29,942 nt of DNA from DATJPY01 sp035506135 (GTDB lineage Bacteria > Myxococcota_A > UBA9160 > PR03), in assembly GCA_035506135.1 (NCBI GenBank), contig DATJPY010000060.1, forward strand, positions 1 to 29,942, in the 5' to 3' direction. The position numbers were made by a program, and so were the translations under genes. Below the pieces are notes generated by a model. That model made no database searches. It was not told the origin of the DNA and saw nothing but the letters and a program-made list of their open reading frames with translations. Shown here one piece after another: positions 8,267-16,149 of the stretch (position 1 is the stretch's first letter; each line of letters begins with the position of its first letter).

Positions 8267-9859
8267 TCAGGGCAGGTAGTAGCGGAGCGAGGACATGATG
8301 ATGTTCTGGGTGGCCTCCGGCTGTACGCCATGCAGCCCCTCCCACGCCGTTCGGTGCGTGAACGAATAGGACAGGCCCGCCTGCAGCGTTCCGGCGGGTC
8401 CACGGTAGAAGCGATACCAGAATCCCGGCTGGACCTGCCACAGGAGCCGCGTCTGCGCCGAGCAGGGCGTGGCGGCCTGGGTGGTGCAGCCCGAGAGGTT
8501 GATGAGCGGCGAGCCGTAGCCCACGCCCTGCCCCGCGGCGTTCGTGTAGTCGGTCTTGTCATACCACTCCATCCCCGCGTAGGCGTAGAGGTCGAGCTTC
8601 GGCAGCGGGTGCGCCTCCACGCCGCCCATCACGTCGACCGCCGTGACCGGGACCACGTCGCCGTTCGGCTTCACCGTGACGTCGGGCCCGAGGCCGGACG
8701 CGTAGCGCCCGATCCCGCGCCCTCCGAGCGCCTCGAGGATCACGTCGACCTTCTCGTGGACGGGAAGGATCGCGGCGGCGCCCACGCCGCCGCCGAAGGC
8801 CACGTTGTTGTTCTCGTTGTAGCGGTCGCGGAAGAAGCGGCCGAGCAGCTTGAGCTCGTAGTGCCCGAAGCCGGGCTCCCAGGCGACCTTGCCGGTCAGA
8901 TCCGGCGCGACGTCGGTCGAGATGCCCTGGGCTCCCGGGGTGTTGTTGAGCGTGAACTGCGATCCCGGCGACGTCGCGTTCGCGCTCGTGTTGAAGCCGA
9001 AGACGTTGGCAGGCGGATTGGTGACGCTGAGGATGGTCTCCGGGTTCTCGAGCGCGAACGAGAGCCAGACCTTGTCCCCGAAGTTCTTGGTGAGCCGCGT
9101 CTGCCACTGCCGCGCCCAGTTGTATCCGACCACGTACTGGGCATCGATCGTGAGCGGCACCATCTCGCGGCGCGGCGCGATGCCCGCGCGGTCCGTGGTC
9201 ATCAGGCTCCACGCCTGGCCGCCGAGAATCGAGAAGCCGTTCTGGAGCGCGATCTGAGCCCAGAGCTGGCGCTGCCGGAGCTGGAAGCTGTTGCTCTCCT
9301 GCTCGTTCGCCGTGGGCGCAGCGCCCAGGAAGTCCATCTCGTAGTAGCCCGACAGATCGGCCCAGTCGGTCTTCCCCTCCGCCAGGAGCGAGAGCCGGGA
9401 CTGCCGGGCGGTGCCACGGAACTCGGTCAGGTCCGAGTTGGCCGTCCCATCGAACGGGATGTTCCCGTAGGTGCTGCCGACATCGGCGTTCTCGTTGCGG
9501 CTCCGGAAGATGGCCGTCGACTCGAGGAAGCCCCCGAGCGTGAGATGGAAGCTGTCCTTGGACTCCCCTTGGGGCCCCGGTGCGCCCACGGGCGGCGCAG
9601 CGCTCCTCGTGTCCGAGACGGCCATGCGGGTCTCGTCGAGCTTTCGCTGCATCTGCTCGATCGTCTGGTCGCGCTGGTTCAGCTCGACCCGCATGTCCTG
9701 GATCTGCTTCTGCTGGCCCTCCAGCATCTGCTTCATCTCCTGGAGCTGACCGCTGACGTCTCCGGACGATCCGGAGGTCGTCGCCTGCTGGGCACTCGCC
9801 CCCAGGCCCCAGGCCCCGATCCACACGCAAACGAGCGCTGCCGGTGCGGCGCGTCTCAT
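8267..9859 (-). CDS. outer-membrane porin with N-terminal coiled coil
   Basis: A 530-residue exported protein. The signal peptide ends at about residue 23 (LGASA before QQ). Residues 35-78 form a heptad-like coiled coil (MKQMLEGQQKQIQDMRVEL and on), as in trimeric porins with a periplasmic stalk. The rest is a beta-barrel of amphipathic strands ending in an aromatic-rich strand (SSLRYYLP). Substrate is not evident; the barrel lacks the clear signature of phosphate-selective porins. I chose ATG at 9859 because GAGGAGG lies eight bases upstream and the signal peptide starts there; an in-frame ATG at 9898 adds 13 polar residues with no such site. It is divergent from the RND operon across 341 bases and leads a two-gene unit with the barrel protein downstream. 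Direct repeats sit just before its ribosome-binding site. Confidence 0.85.
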   Translation of the reverse strand: MRRAAPAALVCVWIGAWGLGASAQQATTSGSSGDVSGQLQEMKQMLEGQQKQIQDMRVELNQRDQTIEQMQRKLDETRMAVSDTRSAAPPVGAPGPQGESKDSFHLTLGGFLESTAIFRSRNENADVGSTYGNIPFDGTANSDLTEFRGTARQSRLSLLAEGKTDWADLSGYYEMDFLGAAPTANEQESNSFQLRQRQLWAQIALQNGFSILGGQAWSLMTTDRAGIAPRREMVPLTIDAQYVVGYNWARQWQTRLTKNFGDKVWLSFALENPETILSVTNPPANVFGFNTSANATSPGSQFTLNNTPGAQGISTDVAPDLTGKVAWEPGFGHYELKLLGRFFRDRYNENNNVAFGGGVGAAAILPVHEKVDVILEALGGRGIGRYASGLGPDVTVKPNGDVVPVTAVDVMGGVEAHPLPKLDLYAYAGMEWYDKTDYTNAAGQGVGYGSPLINLSGCTTQAATPCSAQTRLLWQVQPGFWYRFYRGPAGTLQAGLSYSFTHRTAWEGLHGVQPEATQNIIMSSLRYYLP

Positions 9860-9876
9860 CCCTTGCCCCTCCTCGA

Positions 9877-9918
9877 GATTTCGCGGTCTCGATTTCACGA
9901 TCTCGTGCAGGTCTCGTG
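9877..9918. repeat. operator-like direct repeats upstream of the porin gene
   Basis: GATTTCGCGGTCTC (9877-9890) is followed directly by GATTTCACGATCTC (9891-9904), two mismatches in 14. TCTCGTG then occurs at 9901-9907 and again at 9912-9918, an 11-base period. The array begins right at the porin's ribosome-binding site, so it would lie in the untranslated leader or core promoter. It could bind a repressor or form RNA structure. Confidence 0.5.
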
Positions 9919-10100
9919 ACGGAACACCAATCCGCCCGAGCGCTGGGGGGCCACCCTACGAGCGAACCGTCGCGAATCGGTGGCTGGACCGTGGCAGTGG
10001 CGTGAAGAGTGGGGCGGTGAGCGGGGAGTCGGGCGGGCTCGCGGGAGCCTCTCCCAGATGAAGAAGTGCCCCACCCGGCTCGTCTGGATGGGAGCGGCGG

Positions 10101-10116
10101 GGGATGTTTCCTTGCA
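10101..10116 (+). promoter_or_regulatory. weak sigma-54-like promoter candidate for the RND operon
   Basis: GG at 10102-10103 and GC at 10114-10115 are exactly ten bases apart, and the -12 box TTGCA is perfect, but the -24 box lacks the usual CACG. The transcript would start near 10127 and have a leader of about 74 bases before the ATG at 10201. Confidence 0.3.
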
Positions 10117-10200
10117 TCCGAATGAACGGGCGGGTGGAGCCGGCCGCCGCTGCCGACCACACTGCTACCCGCGGGGCCGCTGCAGCTCGTTGAGGACGTC

Positions 10201-10506
10201 ATGAAGATGCTGATGATCGTGTCCCGGAGTTCCCTCTTGGACGATCTCTTGCGAGTCCTTGCCGAGCTGGGTGTGAACGCATCCACGCATCTCCCCGAGG
10301 TTCACGGCCGTGGCGAGGCCGGCTCCGCGCTCGGCACCTTCGCGCACCCCGGCTCCAACTCAGTGGTTCTGGCGGCGGTCGACGACACGGCTGCCGAGCG
10401 GGTGGGGGCGGAGCTTCGCGCCTTCCACGACCGGAACGCCGCGCGCCAGCGCGGGGCACAGATCCCGTTCCGGGTCTTCGTCCTGCCCTGCACCCAGGTC
10501 GTCTAG
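10201..10506 (+). CDS. PII-like small signalling protein of the RND operon
   Basis: A 101-residue soluble protein with a ferredoxin-like alternation of strands and helices: MKMLMIVSR, helix LLDDLLRVLAELG, then THLPEVHGRGE, NSVVLAAVDD, helix, FRVFVLPCTQVV. This pattern matches small PII-related proteins that sit in front of RND efflux genes. The classic PII T-loop with its modified Tyr and the usual GlnB signatures are absent, so it is not a standard nitrogen regulator. GAGGA precedes the ATG. The permease ATG follows ten bases after its stop, so it is the first gene of the pump operon. It probably senses a nucleotide, metal or other small ligand and adjusts pump production or activity; this is inference from context. 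Confidence 0.72.
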   Translation: MKMLMIVSRSSLLDDLLRVLAELGVNASTHLPEVHGRGEAGSALGTFAHPGSNSVVLAAVDDTAAERVGAELRAFHDRNAARQRGAQIPFRVFVLPCTQVV

Positions 10507-10516
10507 AAGTCGCGCG

Positions 10517-13500
10517 ATGCCGAGCTTCTCGCTTCGAAACCCGCACTTCGTCATCGTCGGCAGCCTGATCGTCGCCCTCCTCGGGATCACCGCGTTCTTC
10601 CGGATGCCGGTGGACGTGTTCCCCAACCTGAAGATCCCGGCGGTCGTCGTCGGCACCTTCTACCCCGGGATGCCGCCGGGCGAGATCGAGCGCGACATCA
10701 CCACCCGCTTCGAGCGCTTCTTCACGCTCGGCAACGACATCGAGCACATCGAGTCGCGCTCGCTGCCGGGCGTGAGCATCATCAAGGTCTTCTTCCAGCC
10801 GAATGCCAACGTCGACGCGGCGGCGTCGCAGCTCGCCAACCTCGCGATGGCCGATCTGCGCCACCTGCCGCCCGGCACCCTGCCGCCCCTGGTGCTCAAG
10901 TCCGACGCGTCCTCGCTGCCCGTGACGCTCGTTACCGTGAAGGGGACCGGATTCACCGAGGCACAGCTCCGCGACCAGGCGCAGTACAACGTGCGCAACC
11001 AGATCGCGACGGTCGCCGGCGCCTCGGTGCCGCCGCCCTTCGGTGGGAAGTACCGGCAGGTGATGGTCTACGCGAACCGCGAGGCGCTCGAGGCGCGCGG
11101 CCTCACGCTGATGGACGTCGTCCACTCGCTGAACGACTCGAATCTCATCATTCCGGCGGGAGACGCGAAGATCGGCAACACCGACTACTTCATCGACACC
11201 AACAGCATGATCGACGATCCCAAGCGGATCGACGACGTACCGGTCAAGGTCGGCGACGGCCAGGCGCCCGTGCTGGTCCGGGACATCGGGCACGCCGAGG
11301 ACGCCGCGCAGATCCAGCAGAACGTGGTCCGCATCGACGGCCAGCGGTCGGTGTACGTGCCCGTCCTGAAGCAGGGCAACGCCAACACCATCGCCGTGGT
11401 CGACGGTGTCAAGTCGCTCCTGCCCAACGTCGTCGGTCTCCCGGCGGGCATGAAGCTCGACTCGATCTTCGACCAGTCCGGCTACATCCGGCAGGCCGTC
11501 GAGAGCCTGCAGCACGAAGCCGGCTCCGCGGCGATCCTGGCGTCGCTCGTGATCCTGCTGTTCCTCGGGAGCTTCAAATCGACGCTCGCGATCTTCCTCT
11601 CGATTCCGCTCTCGCTGCTGGCGGCGACCTTCGGGCTCTACCTCAACGGCGCAACGATCAACGTGATGACGCTCGGCGGCTTCGCCCTCGCGATCGGCCG
11701 CCTCGTCGACGACTCGGTCGTGGTGCTGGAGAACGTGAACCGCCACCTCGCGCACGGGAAGAGCCCGCGTCAGGCCGCGCAGGACGGCGCCGAGGAGGTC
11801 TCCCTCGCCGTCCTCGCCTCGACCATCACCACGATGATCGTCTTCCTGCCCGTGATGTTCCTGTTCGGCGTCGCCAAGTACCTGTTCAGCGCGCTCTCGC
11901 TCGCGGTCGTGCTCTCGATGGCCGGCTCGTACGTGGTCTCGATGACCGTCATCCCGGTCTTCTGCGCGCGCTTCCTCACGGTCGAGGGCGCGCGCGCCGA
12001 GGAGGAGGGAGCGCGGGGCGGGTTCGCCGGGGCGTTCGACCGGCTCTACGGGCGCTTCGTCGCGCGCTACCAGCGGATCCTCGAGCGCGCGCTCGACCGC
12101 AAGTGGACGGTGATCGCGGCGGTGAGCCTGCTCTTCGCCGTCACGATGGGCGGCTACCGGCTGCTCGGCACGGAGCTCTTCCCGCGAACGGACGCGGGGC
12201 AGTTCATCATCAATCTCCGCACTCCGCGCGGCTCCCGCATCGAGGTCACCGAGGCCCTGACGGAGCGGATCGAGAAGGTGATCCGGGAGGTGATCCCGCC
12301 CGAGGACCTCTCGATGGTGGTCTCGAATCTCGGGCTGGCAGCCGGCTTCTCCGCGATGTACTCGCCGAATGCCGCCAGCGACTCGGGATTCGTCATGGTG
12401 AGCCTGAAGGAAGGGCACCGCCGCTCGACCTGGCACTACGTCGACCTCCTGCGCACCGAGCTCGCGCAGCGCGTGCCGGAGGTGCAGACCTTCTTCCAGT
12501 CCGGAAGCATCATCGATGCAGTGCTCAACTTCGGACTCGCCGCGCCGATCGACGTCCAGCTCTCCGGCCCCGAGATCGGGCCGCTGCACGAGGCGGCGAA
12601 GCAGGTGAACCAGGTCGTGCGCGGCCTGCCGGAGGTCGCCGAGAGCTTCATTCCCCAGGAGTCCAGCTATCCGACCTTGGAGGTCGAGGTGGATCGGGTG
12701 AAGGCGGCGCGCCTCGGCCTCAGCCAGAAGGACGTCGTCACCAACACCATCACCGCGCTCACCTCGAACCAGATGATCGCGCCGTCGATCTGGATCGATC
12801 CGAAGACCGGCAACGACTACTTCCTCACCGTGCAGTACCCGGAGCAGGACATCCGCTCGCTCGAGACGCTGCTCGACATCCCGGTCCGGAGCGCCGCCAA
12901 GGACGGCGGTCACGAGGATGCGCTCCTGCTGCGCAACGTGGCGTCGATCGTGCCCAAGACACAACCTGCCGAGATCACGCACTACAACATCCAGCGCGTG
13001 GTCGACGTCCTGGTCTCGCCGCGCGGAGACGACATGGGCGGCACGCAGGCCGCGATCCAGCGCGCGCTCCAGGGCATCTCGCTGCCGCGCGACGTGAAGA
13101 TCACCTACCGAGGCTCGGTCTCGGCGATGCAGGCCTCGTTCTCGAGCTTCGGGTTCGGATTGGCGATGGCGGTCGTCCTGCTCTACCTGGTGATGGTCGC
13201 GCAGTTCCGGTCCTTCCTCGATCCCTTCATCATCATGTTCTCCGTCCCGATGGGGATGATCGGGGTGGTCTGGGTCCTGCTCGCGACGGGCACGACGCTC
13301 AACATCGAGTCGTTCATGGGGACCATCGTGATGGTCGGCATCGTGGTCTCGAACTCGATCCTGCTGGTCGACTTCGCCAACCAGCGCCGCCGCGAGGGGG
13401 CGCGCGCGCGGCGCGCGATCGTCGACGCCGCCTGCGTCCGCATGCGGCCGATCCTGATGACGGCGCTCGCCACGGTCGTGGGCCTCATGCCGATCGCGCT

Positions 13501-13642
13501 GAAGCTCGGCGCGGGCTCCGAAGCGTCGGCCCCGCTCGCGCGCGCCGCCGTGGGCGGGCTCGTGGTGTCGACGGGGCTCACGCTCCTCCTGGTACCTGCC
13601 GTCTACGAGCTCCTGTACTCTCGCCGCGAGGTGGCTTCGTGA
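10517..13642 (+). CDS. RND efflux permease (AcrB superfamily)
   Basis: A 1041-residue inner-membrane proton-driven pump subunit of the usual RND length, with an N-terminal helix (SLIVALLGITAFF), two large periplasmic loops and two blocks of helices. The TM4 proton-relay pair is Asp398-Asp399 in GRLVDDSVVVLENV. The TM10 position occupied by Lys940 in AcrB reads Ser945-Asn946 (GIVVSNSILLVDF), so the relay must differ in detail. Heavy-metal CzcA/CusA signatures are not obvious, so drug, lipid or small-molecule export is as likely as metal export. ATG at 10517 directly begins the first helix; the longer open frame upstream overlaps the PII-like gene in another frame and is not coding. Its stop overlaps the adaptor's GTG start (GTGA). 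Confidence 0.94.
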   Translation: MPSFSLRNPHFVIVGSLIVALLGITAFFRMPVDVFPNLKIPAVVVGTFYPGMPPGEIERDITTRFERFFTLGNDIEHIESRSLPGVSIIKVFFQPNANVDAAASQLANLAMADLRHLPPGTLPPLVLKSDASSLPVTLVTVKGTGFTEAQLRDQAQYNVRNQIATVAGASVPPPFGGKYRQVMVYANREALEARGLTLMDVVHSLNDSNLIIPAGDAKIGNTDYFIDTNSMIDDPKRIDDVPVKVGDGQAPVLVRDIGHAEDAAQIQQNVVRIDGQRSVYVPVLKQGNANTIAVVDGVKSLLPNVVGLPAGMKLDSIFDQSGYIRQAVESLQHEAGSAAILASLVILLFLGSFKSTLAIFLSIPLSLLAATFGLYLNGATINVMTLGGFALAIGRLVDDSVVVLENVNRHLAHGKSPRQAAQDGAEEVSLAVLASTITTMIVFLPVMFLFGVAKYLFSALSLAVVLSMAGSYVVSMTVIPVFCARFLTVEGARAEEEGARGGFAGAFDRLYGRFVARYQRILERALDRKWTVIAAVSLLFAVTMGGYRLLGTELFPRTDAGQFIINLRTPRGSRIEVTEALTERIEKVIREVIPPEDLSMVVSNLGLAAGFSAMYSPNAASDSGFVMVSLKEGHRRSTWHYVDLLRTELAQRVPEVQTFFQSGSIIDAVLNFGLAAPIDVQLSGPEIGPLHEAAKQVNQVVRGLPEVAESFIPQESSYPTLEVEVDRVKAARLGLSQKDVVTNTITALTSNQMIAPSIWIDPKTGNDYFLTVQYPEQDIRSLETLLDIPVRSAAKDGGHEDALLLRNVASIVPKTQPAEITHYNIQRVVDVLVSPRGDDMGGTQAAIQRALQGISLPRDVKITYRGSVSAMQASFSSFGFGLAMAVVLLYLVMVAQFRSFLDPFIIMFSVPMGMIGVVWVLLATGTTLNIESFMGTIVMVGIVVSNSILLVDFANQRRREGARARRAIVDAACVRMRPILMTALATVVGLMPIALKLGAGSEASAPLARAAVGGLVVSTGLTLLLVPAVYELLYSRREVAS

Positions 13643-14763
13643 CGCGTGCGGGGGGAATCGGAGCGCTCCTGGCGCTCGTGCTCTGGGCGCTGGCCGGCTG
13701 CGGCGACGACGCGAAGTCGGCACGCGAGTCGGGCCCGCCCTCGGTGAGCGTGGTGCGCCCGCAGCGCGGCGACATGACGCGGTCGATCACGCTGCCGGGA
13801 GACCTGGTCGGGCTCTACGAGTCGGCTCTACACGCGAAGGTGACCGGCTACCTGAAGAGCATCGGCGTCGACAAGGGCGACTGGGTCAAGAAGGGCCAGG
13901 TCCTGGCGGAGATCGAGGTCCCCGAGCTCGAGCAGAGGCTCCACCGGGCGCGCGCCAACCTCGCGGTGCAGCGCGGGACCTACGAGCGCCTCGAGCGCGT
14001 CTGGAAGACCGACCACCGCCTCGTCGCGCGCGAGGACGTCGACGTCGCCGAGGGGCAGTTCGAGGAGGCCAAGGCCGAGGTCGAGGAGCTCGAGACGCTG
14101 GTCGGCTACACGCACATCGTGTCGCCCTTCGACGGCGTGGTGACGGCCCGCTACGTGGATCCGGGCGCGCTGATCCAGGCGAGCGGCCACGGCGAAGGCT
14201 CCGGCTCGGAAGGCTCCGCGCCCGAGAAGGGCAGCAGTGCCCCCATCGTCACCGTGGCCGACATCCAGACGCTGCGCGTCTACGTGTACGTGCCCGAGGA
14301 GGAGACCAGCCTGATCCGGCGCGGGATGCCGGCCACGCTGCGCCTGCGCGAGTTTCCGGGCCGCGAGTTCACCGCCGCGGTGACGCGTTTCGCGACGTCG
14401 CTCGACCTGTCGACGCGAACCATGCTCACCGAGGTCGACATCGACAATCCGCAGCACGAGCTCTATCCGGGGATGTATGCGGACGTGGAGATCGAGCTGG
14501 CGCGCCACCCGGCCACGCTGAAGGTCCCGGCGTCGGCGGTCGGGAGCGCGGGGGAGTCGCCGTTCGTCTACGTCGTGCGCGACGATCGGCTCGCGAAGGT
14601 CCCGGTCACCACGGGATTCACTTCGGAAGGATGGATCGAGATCTCCTCGGGACTCTCGGGTGACGAGAGCGTCGTGGGAACGATGTCACCCGGCCTGACC
14701 GAGGGCGAGAGCGTACACGCAGTCATGAGCGAGCCCGGCGCCAATCTGGCGATGGCGAAGTGA
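13639..14763 (+). CDS. RND periplasmic adaptor lipoprotein (membrane fusion protein)
   Basis: A 374-residue adaptor linking the permease to the outer-membrane channel. The N-terminus is a lipoprotein signal with lipobox ALAG-C21, so it is anchored by lipid. The two lipoyl half-motifs are at about 64-93 (LHAKVTGYLKSIGVDKGDWV) and 159-179, joined by an alpha-hairpin (94-155), then beta-barrel and membrane-proximal domains. A Gly/Ser/Glu-rich stretch (about 181-201) interrupts the second half-motif region and looks like a flexible loop insertion. GTG at 13639 is chosen because GAGGTG lies just upstream and it overlaps the permease stop as GTGA. It ends overlapping the TolC-family gene in the same way. 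Confidence 0.93.
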   Translation: MTRAGGIGALLALVLWALAGCGDDAKSARESGPPSVSVVRPQRGDMTRSITLPGDLVGLYESALHAKVTGYLKSIGVDKGDWVKKGQVLAEIEVPELEQRLHRARANLAVQRGTYERLERVWKTDHRLVAREDVDVAEGQFEEAKAEVEELETLVGYTHIVSPFDGVVTARYVDPGALIQASGHGEGSGSEGSAPEKGSSAPIVTVADIQTLRVYVYVPEEETSLIRRGMPATLRLREFPGREFTAAVTRFATSLDLSTRTMLTEVDIDNPQHELYPGMYADVEIELARHPATLKVPASAVGSAGESPFVYVVRDDRLAKVPVTTGFTSEGWIEISSGLSGDESVVGTMSPGLTEGESVHAVMSEPGANLAMAK

Positions 14764-16130
14764 TCCCGGCGCGCGCCGGCGCCCGCGCCAGCCGGGTCGC
14801 ATTCGTCGCACTGTGCCTCGCTCTCCCGCCCGCGCTCGGCTCCGCGGACGAGCCCATCCCGGCGGGCAGCGAGCTCACGCTCGCGCGCGCGATCGAGCTG
14901 GCGATCAAGTACCACCCGGCGCGCCAGGCGGCCGAGTCCGAGAGTCTCGCCGCGGACGAGCGGGTCGGCTCCGCGCGATCCTCGCTGCTGCCGCAGGTGT
15001 ACGGCGTGGGCCAGTACCTGCGGGCGACCGAGAACGGCATCGGCACCGCCACGTACCTGCCGGCGCCCGGCATCACCCGCTCGCCGAGCACCGGGCGACA
15101 CACCGACAGCCTCACCGACTCGTTCGACAACTACGCAGCGGGCGTCTCCGTGTTCCAATACCTGTACGACTTCGGGCGGACTCGGGGCGCGATCGAGGAG
15201 CGGAACGCCGAGGCAGACGCCGAGCGCGCCCGGCTGCAGCTCGTGGAGCTGGACCTGGTGTACCGGGTGTCGGCCGCCTACTTCGATCTGGTGGGCGCGC
15301 GGCAGATCGTCAAGGTCTACGACGAGGCGATCATGCAGCGGACGGAGCACCTGAACGAGGTGAAGGTCAAGGCCGAGGCCGACCTCAGGCCCCAGATCGA
15401 CGTCTACACCGCCCAGGCCGAGCTGGCCCGCTCGGAGCTCCATCTCACCGACGCCCGGAATGCGGAGGCCATCGCCAAGGTCTCGCTCGACAACGCGATG
15501 GGCCTGGGGGAGCAGGCGCCGGACTACAAGCAAGCCGACGCGTCGCTGCCGGCACCACCTTCCGAGCCGGTGGACTCCTTCCTGCACCGCGCGCTCGAGC
15601 AGCGCCCCGACCTGAAGATGCTCGAGGAGGGCGCGCGGGCCGCCGGCGCACGGATCCGCCAGTACCGCAGCGACTACCTCCCGTCGCTCGGTGCCGCCGC
15701 TGGCTACAACCTTCGCGGCGACGACGGCACGTCGACGAACAACCTCTACGCCGGTGTCGTGATCACCTGGCCGCTCTTCAACGGCTTCCGCACCCAGCAC
15801 GAGGTCGCCGAGAGCAGGCTCCGGCAGGACGCCATCCGCCACATGATCGAAGACCTGCGCCAGACCGTCATCCTGCAGGTGAAGCGCAGCTATCTCGACT
15901 GGCGGGCCTCGATCGACCGCATCGGCCAGGCCCGGCAGACGCTCGAGGCGTCCCGCGTGGAGCTCGATCTCGCCAGCAAGCGCTACGAGAACGGCCTCGG
16001 CAGCATCATCGAGCTGACCGATGCCCAGCGACGCTATACCGAGGACGACGCGGCCTACGTGAAGGCGCAGGCCGAATCGTCGATCGCGAGGGCGGCGCTG
16101 GATCGCGACACCGGGACCGCCCATCCATGA
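14760..16130 (+). CDS. TolC-family outer-membrane channel
   Basis: A 456-residue outer-membrane efflux protein. The signal peptide ends near GSADEP (about residue 29). Two repeated halves each carry the long helices typical of the family: SELTLARAIELAIKYHP opens the first, and SFLHRALEQRPDLKMLEEG with SDYLPSLGAAAGY opens the second. The YENGLGSIIELTDAQRRY segment near the C-terminus is a well-known TolC-family signature. It starts at GTG 14760, overlapping the adaptor's stop (GTGA). It completes the tripartite pump and is the last gene of the operon; the convergent regulator gene ends 19 bases after it. I see no clear terminator in those 19 bases. Confidence 0.94.
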   Translation: MIPARAGARASRVAFVALCLALPPALGSADEPIPAGSELTLARAIELAIKYHPARQAAESESLAADERVGSARSSLLPQVYGVGQYLRATENGIGTATYLPAPGITRSPSTGRHTDSLTDSFDNYAAGVSVFQYLYDFGRTRGAIEERNAEADAERARLQLVELDLVYRVSAAYFDLVGARQIVKVYDEAIMQRTEHLNEVKVKAEADLRPQIDVYTAQAELARSELHLTDARNAEAIAKVSLDNAMGLGEQAPDYKQADASLPAPPSEPVDSFLHRALEQRPDLKMLEEGARAAGARIRQYRSDYLPSLGAAAGYNLRGDDGTSTNNLYAGVVITWPLFNGFRTQHEVAESRLRQDAIRHMIEDLRQTVILQVKRSYLDWRASIDRIGQARQTLEASRVELDLASKRYENGLGSIIELTDAQRRYTEDDAAYVKAQAESSIARAALDRDTGTAHP

Positions 16131-16149
16131 CCCGCCCTGCGAGCGCGGT

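Larger units (their letters stand above)
9860..10200. other. 341-base divergent intergenic region between porin and RND operon
   Basis: No credible gene lies here. It holds 14-base direct repeats next to the porin start (9877-9918), a 7-base inverted repeat GTGGGGC (10009-10015) / GCCCCAC (10068-10074), a short hairpin GGGAG/CTCCC (10043-10055) and a sigma-54-like element at 10102-10115. These are reported separately where they seem worth checking. Small open frames inside it lack ribosome-binding sites and family features. Confidence 0.6.

Noticed and set aside
10199..13723. A 1174-codon minus-strand open frame opposite the RND permease
   Set aside because: It is an antisense shadow: low-complexity, rich in Arg, His, Asp and Glu, no ribosome-binding site, and the plus strand encodes a complete RND permease.
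16131..16149. Shared terminator between the TolC-family gene and the convergent regulator
   Set aside because: The 19-base gap holds no inverted repeat or T-run.
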